64,000 nt of DNA, from positions 124,001 through 188,000 of the forward strand of contig NZ_BMFQ01000001.1 of assembly GCF_014638915.1 (NCBI RefSeq), read 5' to 3'. Positions 51,413-60,398 of this stretch are shown in pieces. Position 1 is the stretch's first letter. Each line of letters begins with the position of its first letter. The notes below the pieces were generated by a model. It worked only from the letters and a program-made list of their open reading frames with translations. It was not told where the DNA came from and made no database searches. Both the position numbers and the translations under genes were made by a program. This DNA is from Xanthomarina arctica (lineage in GTDB: Bacteria > Bacteroidota > Bacteroidia > Flavobacteriales > Flavobacteriaceae).

Positions 51413-52297
51413 ATGAAACAAATATCATTAACAGCTTGCATCCTTTTATTCTTTGTAAGCTTCATTTCTGCTCAAAACAAACCAGCTTACAAATTGTTTA
51501 AAAACGATGGAAAAATAGTTGATTACGATAAAATGATTAAAGATTTATCTAAAAGTGATATGGTCTTTTTTGGAGAATATCACAACAACCCAATTTCCCA
51601 CTGGTTGCAATTGGAAATGAGTAAAAGTTTCTTTGAAACTAATGGAGACAAACTTTATTTTGGTGCCGAAATGTTTGAGAATGGCAACCAATTAGTTTTA
51701 AACGAATATTTAGCAGGCTCCTACCCTGAAGATAAAATGCTTCCAGAAATTACTCAATTATGGAGTAATTACAAAACAGATTATAAGCCATTAGTAGAGT
51801 TTGCTAAAGACAATAACCTACGTTTTATAGCGACCAACATTCCAAGGCGTTATGCTTCCATGTTAAGCAAAAAAGGCATGGACGCTTTAAAAGAACTAAG
51901 TCCCGAAGCCCTTGCCATGATTGGTCCAGATTTAGAAACCTATTTCGATCCTACGGTAAAAGCATATGCTGAAATGGCGGATAATATGGGAGGACACGTA
52001 CCACCAAACATGTTAAACATACAAATTGCACAAGCATCTAAAGATGCAACCATGGCCTATTTTTCTTTACAAAATTTTAGTCCTGGTGATTTCCTCTTTC
52101 ATTTTGAAGGCTCTTATCACTCTAATTATAATCAAGGTATTATTTGGTGGATTAATAAAATGCAACCCGGATTAGATATTAAATCGGTTACCACTGTTTT
52201 ACAATCGGAATGGGATGAATTGAGCAAAGATGACAGAGCCGAAATTGCCAATTATATTATTGTGGTGGCAGATAATATGACACAGACAAAAGGATAA
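51413..52297 (+). CDS. ChaN-family (heme-uptake-like) exported protein
   Basis: 294 residues with a signal peptide (SLTACILLFFVSFISAQ). The mature part begins with the ChaN/PF04187 pattern MVFFGEYHNNPISHWLQLEM. Campylobacter ChaN binds heme cofacially; here heme binding is inferred. No lipobox Cys is seen at the cleavage site. Confidence 0.82.
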   Translation: MKQISLTACILLFFVSFISAQNKPAYKLFKNDGKIVDYDKMIKDLSKSDMVFFGEYHNNPISHWLQLEMSKSFFETNGDKLYFGAEMFENGNQLVLNEYLAGSYPEDKMLPEITQLWSNYKTDYKPLVEFAKDNNLRFIATNIPRRYASMLSKKGMDALKELSPEALAMIGPDLETYFDPTVKAYAEMADNMGGHVPPNMLNIQIAQASKDATMAYFSLQNFSPGDFLFHFEGSYHSNYNQGIIWWINKMQPGLDIKSVTTVLQSEWDELSKDDRAEIANYIIVVADNMTQTKG

Positions 52298-52376
52298 AAT
52301 GGGTTAATTTAGATAACTAAGTTTATTAGGTTTACAAGAAAAACATCATTGAAAAACATTAAAATTTATATTTAAA

Positions 52377-53207
52377 ATGTCCATAAAATTAGATTTATCA
52401 GGTCATGGATCTATACCAAAATTAATTCACATCTCTTGGAAAAACAAGAGTATCTTGGATAACCAATCTCCTATAATACTGAATGGTATTACAAATCTAA
52501 TAAAAATCAACCCAGATTACAAAGTAGAAATTAGTGATGATGACGATGTGGAAATCTATCTCAAAAACAACCTTAAAAAATGGGACTATTTTAAAATAAA
52601 GAATAAAAAAATTGTCGAGAAAATAGATTTATGGCGATTACTAAAAATGTATGACGAAGGTGGTATTTACATAGATATAGATAGGTATGTTAACATTCCT
52701 TTTAGCGACATTATAAAAAGTGAAACCAAGTGTGTCTTACCAACTTGTGGAGACGTCGATTTCTCTCAAGACATCATGATTAGTTGCAAAAACAATCCCA
52801 TCTTTAGAAAGGCAATTGACTATAATCTAAAGGGCAGATATTGGATTAACCCTCGTGGGGTATTTCATTTGGGCCCACCTTTATATATGAGAGCCTTAAC
52901 AGAAGTGGTTTTTGGTGAAAGAAAAGGAAGAAAACCTGGAAGTGATGTCATGGAGAATTTTAGAAATATACTAAAAAGTTCAAAGCATTTTCAAACTTAT
53001 AAAGAAAACTTACCTAATGATTCTTTTCTTTTTAATTACGATGAGACCACTTTCCACTTAGGAAATGGATTGAGCAAAGCAGAGTTTTATAAATCGCAAA
53101 ATGTAAAAGATTGGAGTTCGGGCTTTGATAAAAACACCCTTATTTTAGTATCTATTCTCTGCTTCATGGCCCTTGTGCTGTACTTGCTAATCTTCTTAGC
53201 TACTTAA
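52377..53207 (+). CDS. OCH1/GT32-like glycosyltransferase with C-terminal membrane tail
   Basis: 276 residues. IPKLIHISWKNK start and the DxD sugar-nucleotide site in YDEGGIYIDIDRYV, as in family 32 and capsular-type sugar transferases. The last 25 residues are a membrane span (LVSILCFMALVLYLLIFLAT). It probably transfers a hexose to a surface glycan. It stands alone before the toxin-antitoxin and repeat region. Confidence 0.8.
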   Translation: MSIKLDLSGHGSIPKLIHISWKNKSILDNQSPIILNGITNLIKINPDYKVEISDDDDVEIYLKNNLKKWDYFKIKNKKIVEKIDLWRLLKMYDEGGIYIDIDRYVNIPFSDIIKSETKCVLPTCGDVDFSQDIMISCKNNPIFRKAIDYNLKGRYWINPRGVFHLGPPLYMRALTEVVFGERKGRKPGSDVMENFRNILKSSKHFQTYKENLPNDSFLFNYDETTFHLGNGLSKAEFYKSQNVKDWSSGFDKNTLILVSILCFMALVLYLLIFLAT

Positions 53208-53268
53208 ATTAATATGGGACTACAAGTTGTTTATTTACCTTTTAAAGTGAAAAGGTTATGATGTAAAC

Positions 53269-53310
53269 AGACTTGACTTCGTCGAGTCCTATATCAAATT
53301 GTTGAGAAAA
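53269..53310 (+). repeat. copy 1 of a short intergenic repeat (partial)
   Basis: Contains ACTTGAC-TTC-GTCGAGTCC, which can fold with one U-G pair, then a degenerate TCAAATTGTTGA and GAGAAAAG. The right part diverges from the other two copies. It lies upstream of the antitoxin gene. Confidence 0.75.
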
Positions 53311-53382
53311 GCGCCTCAGATAAAATCTTCGCTTGTTTCATTTCATGAACTTGGTTCTCGGTATTTAATAAACAAAATTCAT

Positions 53383-53390
53383 TATATTTG
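53383..53390 (+). promoter_or_regulatory. -7 element directly before the antitoxin gene
   Basis: TATATTTG, a perfect TAnnTTTG, ends 4 nt before the ATG. If the transcript starts at the usual distance the message would be leaderless. Confidence 0.45.
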
Positions 53391-53394
53391 TATT

Positions 53395-53640
53395 ATGGCA
53401 ACAACACCAAATCTAACAGTAGAGCAATTAGCTCAAGCATTTAAGGAACTTCCTGTTAAGGAAAAAATAAAACTCCTTAATTTGCTTCCTGAAGAATGGT
53501 TTGAATCTAAAACCCATAAGCTTACAGAAAAACAAAAGGAAGTTTTAGATGTAGCTACTCAAAAAGAAGTTGAAGGAAAATCTGTTTTTAACTCCTGGAC
53601 AGACGTTGAGCATTACGTGAGAACTCGAAACAATGCCTAA
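53395..53640 (+). CDS. antitoxin-like addiction module component
   Basis: 81 residues from the ATG at 53395; a longer frame starting at 53299 runs through a repeat copy and is rejected. The pattern LTVEQLAQAFKELPVKEKIK and the late NSWTDVEHYVRTRN fit the small putative addiction-module component family (PF09720 type) that pairs with ParE/RelE toxins. Its stop overlaps the start of the toxin-like frame. Confidence 0.75.
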   Translation: MATTPNLTVEQLAQAFKELPVKEKIKLLNLLPEEWFESKTHKLTEKQKEVLDVATQKEVEGKSVFNSWTDVEHYVRTRNNA

Positions 53641-53926
53641 ATATCATGTTACTTTAGAAGATGATGCAAAAATAGATATCGCAGACTCTTTTGATTGGTA
53701 TAGTAATATTTCTACTATTATTGCTGATAACTTCCTTACTGAAATAAAGAAATCTATTAACTACCTCGAACAAAACCCAAACCAGTTTAAAATTGTTTAT
53801 AAGGACTTTAGACAAGTTCCAGTAAAAAAATATCCTTTTGTATTATTATACTAGACTGAACACAGTATGGTTAAGATATATAGAGTATTCGCAACTAGAA
53901 ATAATCCGAAAAAACGTTTTAAATAA
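53633..53926 (+). pseudogene. ParE/RelE-type toxin remnant interrupted by an in-frame TAG
   Basis: The frame reads MPKYHVTLEDDAKIDIADSF, then YLEQNPNQF, a ParE-like core, and stops at TAG (53852-53854) after PVKKYPFVLLY. Read through, the same frame continues 23 codons to TAA at 53924-53926 and includes VFATRNNPKKRF, the C-terminal motif that normally completes ParE toxins. This indicates a nonsense mutation in a once-complete gene of about 97 residues. The antitoxin upstream is intact. Confidence 0.75.
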
Positions 53927-54061
53927 AAGATTCTTTAAATAGACAGATTCTTACTAAACAAAACTCTTAAAACTAAAAGACTAACAAAGCTCTACTACTA
54001 AACAGGAGAATGGTTGCCTAAATGTTGACTAGATTAAAAAAACTAACATCTTAAAATAAAC

Positions 54062-54110
54062 GGACTTGACTTCGTCGAGTCCTATATCAACATGTTGAGA
54101 AAAGTCGATT
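54062..54110 (+). repeat. copy 2 of the short intergenic repeat
   Basis: GGACTTGAC-TTC-GTCGAGTCC forms a 9-bp hairpin with one wobble pair, then a perfect TCAACATGTTGA palindrome and GAGAAAAGTCGATTC. Similarity to copy 3 continues loosely to a GGTTTAAAAA shared at 54133 and 54248. Confidence 0.8.
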
Positions 54111-54176
54111 CAAAAGGTTGGATTGCATTTATGGTTTAAAAACTTGCTAGTAAGAAAAGGATTTGGAAGTAAAAAA

Positions 54177-54225
54177 GGACTTGACTTCGTCGAGTCCCAT
54201 ATCAACATGTTGAGAAAAGTCGATT
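54177..54225 (+). repeat. copy 3 of the short intergenic repeat
   Basis: Nearly identical to copy 2 over 49 bp, with one change (GTCCCATATC for GTCCTATATC). It keeps the 9-bp hairpin and the TCAACATGTTGA palindrome. Confidence 0.8.
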
Positions 54226-54240
54226 CATAAAAATGAATCG

Positions 54241-54301
54241 CTTTTTTGGTTTAAAAATTTACTGGAAAGCGAGCTTTCCGTAAATTTTTAAACCAAAAAA
54301 G
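54241..54301. repeat. 61-bp near-perfect inverted repeat
   Basis: Arms of 29 bp: 54241-54262 plus GGAAAGC (54264-54270) pair with GCTTTCC (54273-54279) plus 54280-54301, with one bulged T at 54263 and a GA loop. Every paired position matches. It directly precedes the tRNA terminator and shares bases with it. Confidence 0.85.
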
Positions 54302-54324
54302 TCGAAACTTTCGTTTCGACTTTT
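54294..54324 (-). terminator. terminator of the tRNA-Gly/tRNA-Leu unit
   Basis: AAAAGTCGAAAC (54297-54308) and GTTTCGACTTTT (54313-54324) pair perfectly around TTTC. The A run at 54294-54300 gives a U run in the minus-strand transcript. Confidence 0.8.
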
Positions 54325-54330
54325 CATCTG

Positions 54331-54414
54331 TACTGAAGACGGGACTTGAACCCGTACGTCCTAATGGACATTGGATTTTAAGTCCAACGTGTCTACCAAT
54401 TCCACCACTTCAGC
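54331..54414 (-). tRNA. tRNA-Leu (anticodon TAA)
   Basis: 84 nt. Acceptor GCTGAAG pairs with CTTCAGT (one G-T pair), with discriminator A. Anticodon loop CTTAAAA reads TAA, there is a long variable arm as expected for class II tRNAs, and the T-loop is GGTTCAAGTCC. No encoded CCA. Confidence 0.93.
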
Positions 54415-54445
54415 TTGGTATATTTTTATCTTAATCAGCGTATAG

Positions 54446-54517
54446 AGCGAAAGACGGGATTTGAACCCGCGACCTCCACCTTGGCAAGGTGATGCTCTAC
54501 CCCTGAGCTACTTTCGC
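54446..54517 (-). tRNA. tRNA-Gly (anticodon GCC)
   Basis: 72 nt. Acceptor GCGAAAG pairs with CTTTCGC, discriminator T. Anticodon loop TTGCCAA reads GCC; T-loop GGTTCAAATCC. It is 31 bp upstream of tRNA-Leu and transcribed with it. No encoded CCA. Confidence 0.94.
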
Positions 54518-54613
54518 AGTTTTAATGAACGTACAATCCCTCGATTGCGGTTGCAAATTTAAAATATTTATGCGAATAGCAAAGCCTTTTTTAAAAAAAA
54601 ATTAAATTTATTT

Positions 54614-57226
54614 TTAAGCCAGCTTTTTCTTTACCAACATACGCTTAATTTCATTGAGTTTCATAAGCGCTTCCACAGGCGTAAGTGTATCAATATCAAG
54701 ATGTAAAATTTCTTCTTTAATATTTTCCAACAAAGGATCATCCAAATTAAAAAAACTTAACTGCATGTCATTATCTAGCGATTTTACTTTTTCAGTTAAT
54801 TCTTCGCTAGAATGCGATTTTTCCAATTTCTTCAATATTTTATTTGCACGATGTAAGACTTGCTGTGGCATACCAGCCATTTTAGCAACGTGTATTCCAA
54901 AACTATGGGCTGATCCACCCGCAACAAGCTTTCTTAAAAAAAGTACGTTGTCTTTCAATTCTTTTACCGAAACGTTATAGTTTTTAATCCGAGCGAAAGT
55001 TTCGGTCATTTCATTTAATTCATGATAATGGGTTGCAAAAAGTGTTTTTGCTTTCGCCGGATGTTCATGTAAATATTCGCTAATAGCCCAAGCTATCGAA
55101 ATCCCATCGTAAGTACTGGTTCCTCTTCCTATTTCGTCAAGGAGAACTAAACTCCTTTCAGAAAGATTATTTAAAATAGAAGCCGTTTCGTTCATTTCTA
55201 CCATAAAAGTAGATTCTCCCATCGAAATGTTGTCACTCGCTCCTACTCTAGTGAATATTTTATCCACCACACCTATTCTCGCTTCTTTTGCGGGCACAAA
55301 ACTCCCAGTTTGAGCCAAGAGCACAATAAGCGCTGTTTGACGTAAGATAGCCGATTTACCAGACATGTTTGGCCCAGTAATCATGATGATTTGTTGCGTA
55401 TCTCTATTCAGAAAAACATCGTTAGCTATATAAGCCTCACTTGGAGGTAATTGCTTTTCAATAACTGGATGTCTCCCGTCTTTAATATCTAAATCGAACG
55501 AATTATCTAAAATTGGATACACATAGTTATTATCGTTTGCCAATTGCCCAAACCCACACAAACAATCCAATTGCCCAATTATTTGAGCATTTTGTTGCAC
55601 TGCTTTTATGTATTGCATCATCCAAGTAATTAATTCTGCAAACAACTGTTGCTCTATGGCTAAAATACGCTCTTCGGCACCAAGAATTTTCGCTTCGTAA
55701 ACCTTAAGTTCTTCGGTAATATAACGTTCTGCATTGACTAAGGTTTGTTTTCTAATCCATTCAGCAGGCACTTTGTCTTTATGCGAATTTCTAACTTCAA
55801 TATAATAACCATACACATTGTTTGAAGCTATTTTTAAAGATGTGATTCCTGTGCGTTCGCTTTCACGCTTCAGCATATTATCCAAATAGGTTTTCCCTGA
55901 ATGAGATAACCCACGTAACTCGTCTAATTCAGAAGAAAAACCTTCAGAAATAGTAAAGCCTTTTAAGACATTTACAGGGGCATCTTCATTTAAGGTTTCC
56001 TTAATTTTTTCTCGAAGCACTTCACAACTTTGAAGCGTATCTCCTATCACTTTTAAAGCTTCGTTATCGCAATTTGAAGCCAAGGCTTTTATAGGAACAA
56101 TAGCTTCTAAAGAGTTTTTAAGCTGAATAACCTCCCGAGGATTCACTTTACTTGTTGCGACTTTAGAAATTAAGCGTTCTAAATCGCCTATATGTTTGAT
56201 GTGATTCTGAATTTTTTGAAGAAAACTTTTATTTTTACTCAAAAAATCAACCACTTCATGGCGTTGTTTTATTTTCTTAATATCTTTTAAAGGTAAGGCC
56301 AACCAACGCTTAAGCAAACGTCCTCCCATAGGAGAAATGGTTCTATCAATAACATTTAAAAGTGTAACCGCATTATTATTTGTAGAATAATACAATTCGA
56401 GATTTCTAATGGTAAATTTATCCATCCAGACATAATCGTCTTCGGCAATTCTACCAATAGAAGTAATATGTTGTAGTTTGTTGTGTTGGGTTTCTGCTAA
56501 ATAATGTAAAATAGATCCTGAAGCAATAATTCCTTCGTCTAAATCTTCAATTCCAAATCCTTTTAAGGTTTTAGTATCGAAATGTTTGATTAAGGTTTCA
56601 TTAGAATAATCTATTTGATAAACCCAATCTTCCAAATAAAAAGTATGAAAATCGGCGCCAAAGGCCTCCTTGAAATTGTTTCGTTTTTGTTTCGAAACAA
56701 GTACTTCACTCGGACTGAAATTCTGAAGAAGTTTATCTATATACTCTTGGTTCCCTTGAGATGTTAAAAACTCGCCAGTTGTAATATCAAGAAAGGAAAT
56801 ACCTATATGGATTTTCCCAAAATAAACCGAACACAGAAAGTTATTGGATTTAGATTTTAAAACCTCATCGTTAAAAGCCACTCCAGGAGTCACCAATTCG
56901 GTTACACCACGTTTTACAATATTCTTAGTAAGCTTTGGATCTTCTAGTTGATCGCAAATAGCAACACGTTCACCAGCTTTTACCAATTTAGGCAGATAAG
57001 TATTTAAAGAATGATGAGGAAACCCAGCCAATTCAATCTCACTTTCGCTTCCTGCACCTCTTTTAGTTAAAATAATCCCTAAAATGCCGGCTGTTTTTAT
57101 AGCATCTTCACCAAAAGTTTCATAAAAATCTCCTACGCGAAACAACAACAAGGCATCAGGATATTTAACCTTAATCGCATTATACTGCTTCATTAAAGGC
57201 GTTACTTTTTTAATTTCTTTTGCCAA
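54614..57226 (-). CDS. mutS: DNA mismatch repair protein MutS
   Basis: 870 residues. Mismatch-binding Phe-x-Glu in [13 protein letters not shown] near residue 36, connector, lever and clamp domains, then the ATPase with Walker [18 protein letters not shown], Walker [17 protein letters not shown] and the composite-site [11 protein letters not shown]. The C-terminal tail is short. It recognises base mismatches and starts their repair. The gene stands alone. Confidence 0.97.
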   Translation of the reverse strand: MAKEIKKVTPLMKQYNAIKVKYPDALLLFRVGDFYETFGEDAIKTAGILGIILTKRGAGSESEIELAGFPHHSLNTYLPKLVKAGERVAICDQLEDPKLTKNIVKRGVTELVTPGVAFNDEVLKSKSNNFLCSVYFGKIHIGISFLDITTGEFLTSQGNQEYIDKLLQNFSPSEVLVSKQKRNNFKEAFGADFHTFYLEDWVYQIDYSNETLIKHFDTKTLKGFGIEDLDEGIIASGSILHYLAETQHNKLQHITSIGRIAEDDYVWMDKFTIRNLELYYSTNNNAVTLLNVIDRTISPMGGRLLKRWLALPLKDIKKIKQRHEVVDFLSKNKSFLQKIQNHIKHIGDLERLISKVATSKVNPREVIQLKNSLEAIVPIKALASNCDNEALKVIGDTLQSCEVLREKIKETLNEDAPVNVLKGFTISEGFSSELDELRGLSHSGKTYLDNMLKRESERTGITSLKIASNNVYGYYIEVRNSHKDKVPAEWIRKQTLVNAERYITEELKVYEAKILGAEERILAIEQQLFAELITWMMQYIKAVQQNAQIIGQLDCLCGFGQLANDNNYVYPILDNSFDLDIKDGRHPVIEKQLPPSEAYIANDVFLNRDTQQIIMITGPNMSGKSAILRQTALIVLLAQTGSFVPAKEARIGVVDKIFTRVGASDNISMGESTFMVEMNETASILNNLSERSLVLLDEIGRGTSTYDGISIAWAISEYLHEHPAKAKTLFATHYHELNEMTETFARIKNYNVSVKELKDNVLFLRKLVAGGSAHSFGIHVAKMAGMPQQVLHRANKILKKLEKSHSSEELTEKVKSLDNDMQLSFFNLDDPLLENIKEEILHLDIDTLTPVEALMKLNEIKRMLVKKKLA

Positions 57227-57341
57227 GGTTCAGGTGCTTTTTAGTGTCTAAATTCAATTTAATGCGAATTTAGTCAATTTAATAGTTGTTATAAAATAAT
57301 GTTAAAAATAAAAATCTAATAACATTTTTGTATTATTTAAG

Positions 57342-57349
57342 TAATTTTG
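57342..57349 (+). promoter_or_regulatory. -7 element for the DUF1573 gene
   Basis: TAATTTTG, a perfect TAnnTTTG, 34 nt upstream of the start codon. No well-placed -33 TTG. Confidence 0.5.
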
Positions 57350-57383
57350 AGGTAAATCTTAATTAAATAAAAACTTTATACAT

Positions 57384-57818
57384 ATGAAAAAATTATTTTT
57401 ACTAAGTTTCGCTATGCTTGCCATGGTGACAGTAAGTGTAGCTCAAAACGCTATCGAAACAAGTGCCCCAGGAACTGTCGTTACTGAAGATGGCGCCATG
57501 ATTGAGTTTGAATCGGAAACCATAGATTATGGAACTATTGAGAACAAATCGGACGGAAACAGAGAATTTAAATTTACAAACACAGGTAATACACCACTAG
57601 TAATAACAAATGCTAAAGGTTCTTGCGGATGTACAGTTCCTACAGTGCCAAAAGGAGCAATTGCACCAGGTGAATCTGCTGTTATAGGAGTAAAATATGC
57701 AACAGATAGAACTGGAGCTTTTTCTAAAAGCATCACTTTAACGTCGAATGCAGTTAATGCACCAACTAAAGTGATTAAAATTAAAGGTACAGTGAACCCA
57801 CCTGTTGAGGCTAACTAA
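57384..57818 (+). CDS. exported DUF1573 protein
   Basis: 144 residues. Signal peptide LLSFAMLAMVTVSVAQN, then a DUF1573 immunoglobulin-like domain with FKFTNTGNTPLVITNAKGSC, GCTVPTVPKGAIAPGESAVI and DRTGAFSKSITLTSN. The family is common in Bacteroidota and has no assigned role. It has its own promoter and terminator. Confidence 0.9.
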   Translation: MKKLFLLSFAMLAMVTVSVAQNAIETSAPGTVVTEDGAMIEFESETIDYGTIENKSDGNREFKFTNTGNTPLVITNAKGSCGCTVPTVPKGAIAPGESAVIGVKYATDRTGAFSKSITLTSNAVNAPTKVIKIKGTVNPPVEAN

Positions 57819-57843
57819 TAATTCCATTTTAAAAATTATATTT

Positions 57844-57876
57844 AAAACTTCCTTTTTTTAAAGGAAGTTTTTTTTT
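57844..57876 (+). terminator. terminator after the DUF1573 gene
   Basis: AAAACTTCCTTT (57844-57855) and AAAGGAAGTTTT (57860-57871) pair perfectly around TTTT and are followed by more T residues. Confidence 0.88.
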
Positions 57877-57889
57877 GGATATTTACAGC

Positions 57890-58429
57890 ATGAGAAAATT
57901 AAAAAATAGCGAGTTAGACAGACTAAGTGTTGAAGATTTTAAAGGCGTTAAAAAAACACCTATAATTATTGTACTTGATAACATTAGAAGTTTAAATAAC
58001 ATTGGCTCCGTTTTTCGAACAAGCGACGCTTTTTTAATTGAGAAAATTTATCTCTGTGGTATCACTGCAACGCCACCACACAAAGACATTCATAAAACGG
58101 CTTTAGGAAGTACGGATGCTGTTGCTTGGGAATATGTTGAAAACACCATAGACCTAGTTGAAAAACTCAAGAAAGACAATATCAAAATAGTCTCTATTGA
58201 ACAGGCCGAGAATGCCACCATGCTCAACGACTTTACGCCTAAACAACAAACAACATACGCCTTAGTTTTCGGGAATGAAGTAAAAGGAGTAGCTCAAAAT
58301 ATAGTTACTAATAGCGATGTCGTTTTAGAAATCCCACAGTTTGGAACCAAACATTCTTTAAATATTTCTGTGAGTTGTGGTGTTGTTATTTGGGATTTAT
58401 TTTCTAAGCTATCTGCTTTAAAAAATTAG
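57890..58429 (+). CDS. SpoU/TrmH-family RNA methyltransferase
   Basis: 179 residues from the ATG at 57890; an upstream TTG lies in the terminator tail and is rejected. SPOUT motifs IIIVLDNIRSLNNIGSVFRT, ALVFGNEVKGV and IPQFGTKHSLNISVSCGVVI are present, which form the knotted AdoMet site and carry the catalytic Arg and Asn. It probably 2'-O-methylates a ribose in tRNA or rRNA; the target is unknown. Its stop overlaps that of the convergent gene. Confidence 0.9.
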   Translation: MRKLKNSELDRLSVEDFKGVKKTPIIIVLDNIRSLNNIGSVFRTSDAFLIEKIYLCGITATPPHKDIHKTALGSTDAVAWEYVENTIDLVEKLKKDNIKIVSIEQAENATMLNDFTPKQQTTYALVFGNEVKGVAQNIVTNSDVVLEIPQFGTKHSLNISVSCGVVIWDLFSKLSALKN

Positions 58430-58917
58430 TCTTTTCCTTTAATAGGAATCCAAACATCTTCTTCGATATTTTGTAAATATTTACTGTAGTTTTCAGATAG
58501 TTCCTCAAAATGAGCTCTGTTGTCTAATTCGAAGTCTGAATTTGGTAACCAGTCCTGAAAAATATATTGACGGCTTTTTGGGAAATCCTGGGTAGCTCCT
58601 TTATAAGTAAAAACGGCATAGGTACCAGCTTTTAAAATAAACGGTTCCATACCTTTCGGAATGTCGTCTAAATTTGAAACCTCAACGCCAACCCATTTTT
58701 CGAATGTAGTTCGAGCTGTTATATCTTTCATTTCAAGTTCTCCATAATCTTGAATTGAAAACACGTGTTTTCCTAAGCGAGAAGAAATTTCATGTCTTCT
58801 AGGCATAAACTGCCTCGCCAAATTTCCAGTTTCTTGCTGGATTGTTTGTAAACTCATGTTGGCTTTTATACCAACAACCAATCTATCTTTAGTTTCTTCA
58901 ATTCTATGTTTCATCAT
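58426..58917 (-). CDS. GyrI-like small-molecule-binding domain protein
   Basis: 163 residues from the ATG at 58915-58917 (MMKHRIEETKDRLVVG); the next codon is also ATG. The fold matches effector-binding GyrI/AraC-ligand domains: VGVEVSNLDDIPKGMEPF, AGTYAVFTYKG and YIFQDWLPNSDFELD. No DNA-binding domain is attached. It overlaps the end of the HPPK-dNK fusion gene by 14 bp, so the two should be translated together. Confidence 0.8.
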   Translation of the reverse strand: MMKHRIEETKDRLVVGIKANMSLQTIQQETGNLARQFMPRRHEISSRLGKHVFSIQDYGELEMKDITARTTFEKWVGVEVSNLDDIPKGMEPFILKAGTYAVFTYKGATQDFPKSRQYIFQDWLPNSDFELDNRAHFEELSENYSKYLQNIEEDVWIPIKGKD

Positions 58918-60046
58918 TTTTACTACAAATCTCACCTAAAAGCCAAAGATAATCAGCTCTGTTTTCAACAAAATCTCTATCTGATATATCAATAATTTTC
59001 ACATTCAATTCCGATTGATTTTTTAGAAACTCTAAATAGCCAGAATTGATTTTATCTAAATAATCATTTTCAATATTCTGCTCGTAATCTCGTCCTCTTT
59101 TCTTAATATTTAGTTGCAAACGCTCCGTATTTTGATATAAATACACATATAATTCTGGCTTTGCAATGTCTTTGTACATTAAATAAAAGAGTTTTCTATA
59201 CAACTTGAATTCGTCTTCTAAAAGCGTAATTTTAGAAAATATCAAGGATTTATAAATATCGTAATCACTAATTATAAAGTCTTTAAAAAGATCTAATTGC
59301 GATAAATCGTCACTAATTTGTTGATATCTATCGGCTAAAAAAGACATTTCTAAAGTAAAGGCATACCGCTTAGAATCTTCATAGAATTTTGGCAAAAATG
59401 GATTTTCAGCAAAACGTTCTAAAATTAACTTCGCATTAAAATCTTTAGAAATCATTTTTGTTAAACTCGTTTTCCCTGCACCAATATTACCTTCAATAGC
59501 AATATAATTATAGTTTGAAAATTGAAATTGTTTGCTTGGGTTTTTTAGCCAGATATTAATAGATTCTAAGTTACTTGCATCTTCACATTCCTCCAACAAA
59601 ACGGCGATATTTTTATGTAGAATGGGATGCGCTAATTTGGGTGAAATTTCCAATAAAGGTTTTAAAACAAATTTTCGTTTGTGAAGTTCTGGATGTGGCA
59701 CCTGAAGTAATTTGGTGTCTATAATTTCTTCATCTATAAACAATATATCCAAATCGATAGTTCGAGATTGATAACCTACCTGCTCATCTCTCACCCTCCC
59801 TAAAGAATTTTCAATTTCTAGTAAGCCTAGCATCACTTTTTCTGGAGATATTTCCGTTTCCAAAATAATACAGCAATTATAAAAATAGTCTCCCTCAAAG
59901 CCAAGTGCAGGCGTATTGTAGACTTTAGAAATGATTTTTATTTTACCAATTTTTTGAAAAATCAGGTTTATAGCATCTTGAAGATATTTTAATCTATCGC
60001 CTTTATTGCTACCTAGAGAAATGAAAATTTTGCGTTGTGTATCCAT
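58904..60046 (-). CDS. folK: HPPK-deoxynucleoside kinase fusion
   Basis: 380 residues. Residues 1-160 are HPPK, which pyrophosphorylates 6-hydroxymethyl-dihydropterin in folate synthesis: FISLGSNKGDRLKYL, LGRVRDEQVGYQSRTIDLDI, VPHPELHKRKFVLKPL. Residues about 175-380 are a deoxynucleoside kinase with P-loop EGNIGAGKTSLTK and KKRGRDYEQNIENDY. Folate synthesis and nucleotide salvage are thus joined in one chain. A stand-alone kinase paralogue is at 1267-1881. The GyrI-like gene overlaps its 3' end. Confidence 0.92.
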   Translation of the reverse strand: MDTQRKIFISLGSNKGDRLKYLQDAINLIFQKIGKIKIISKVYNTPALGFEGDYFYNCCIILETEISPEKVMLGLLEIENSLGRVRDEQVGYQSRTIDLDILFIDEEIIDTKLLQVPHPELHKRKFVLKPLLEISPKLAHPILHKNIAVLLEECEDASNLESINIWLKNPSKQFQFSNYNYIAIEGNIGAGKTSLTKMISKDFNAKLILERFAENPFLPKFYEDSKRYAFTLEMSFLADRYQQISDDLSQLDLFKDFIISDYDIYKSLIFSKITLLEDEFKLYRKLFYLMYKDIAKPELYVYLYQNTERLQLNIKKRGRDYEQNIENDYLDKINSGYLEFLKNQSELNVKIIDISDRDFVENRADYLWLLGEICSKNDET

Positions 60047-60398
60047 TGAAAAAACAAATTAACTAAAAGAATTTTTAAAAGTTTATATTTACCAAGCCTA
60101 TTTATTCACAATTTTAGATGAACATAAAATACAAACTTGCTGCACAACGACTCTCCCTCAATTTATCTGCACTATTGTCCGAAACAACTTTAGTAGCTCA
60201 ATAATTGCTAACTTTCATATTAAGGTTTTATACAAACCATTACCCAATTTTGGCATTAATCTTTTAAAACACATTTTCAACTTAAAAACGAAACAGGACA
60301 TAGACCTACTAAAATATTAAAGTTTTATTAAACTTTTGTTTTTAGACAACCTTGGCCTTATTTTATACGTATATACTTACATAAACTAATCACCCTAC
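60047..60398. other. intergenic region between divergent folK fusion and AsmA gene
   Basis: 352 bp. The only open frame is a 28-codon ATG frame at 60118-60204 on the plus strand, not convincing as a gene. A small hairpin AAAGTTT-TATT-AAACTTT (60319-60336) with a T-rich tail is present. No clear promoter pair for the AsmA gene. Confidence 0.45.

Larger units (their letters stand above)
53927..54240. other. repeat-rich gene-free stretch
   Basis: No gene found. Contains copies 2 and 3 of the intergenic repeat. A small hairpin follows copy 3 (CGATTCAT and ATGAATCG around AAA, about 54221-54240). The remainder is AT-rich. Confidence 0.6.

Noticed and set aside
53269-54225. Possible CRISPR array
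   Set aside because: Only three copies, very unequal spacing, internal palindromes and no cas genes nearby.
60118-60204. 28-codon frame (MNIKYKLAAQRLSLNLSALL...) upstream of the AsmA gene
   Set aside because: No clear promoter, no recognised similarity and length within chance expectation; the small hairpin at 60319 is weak and over 100 bp away.
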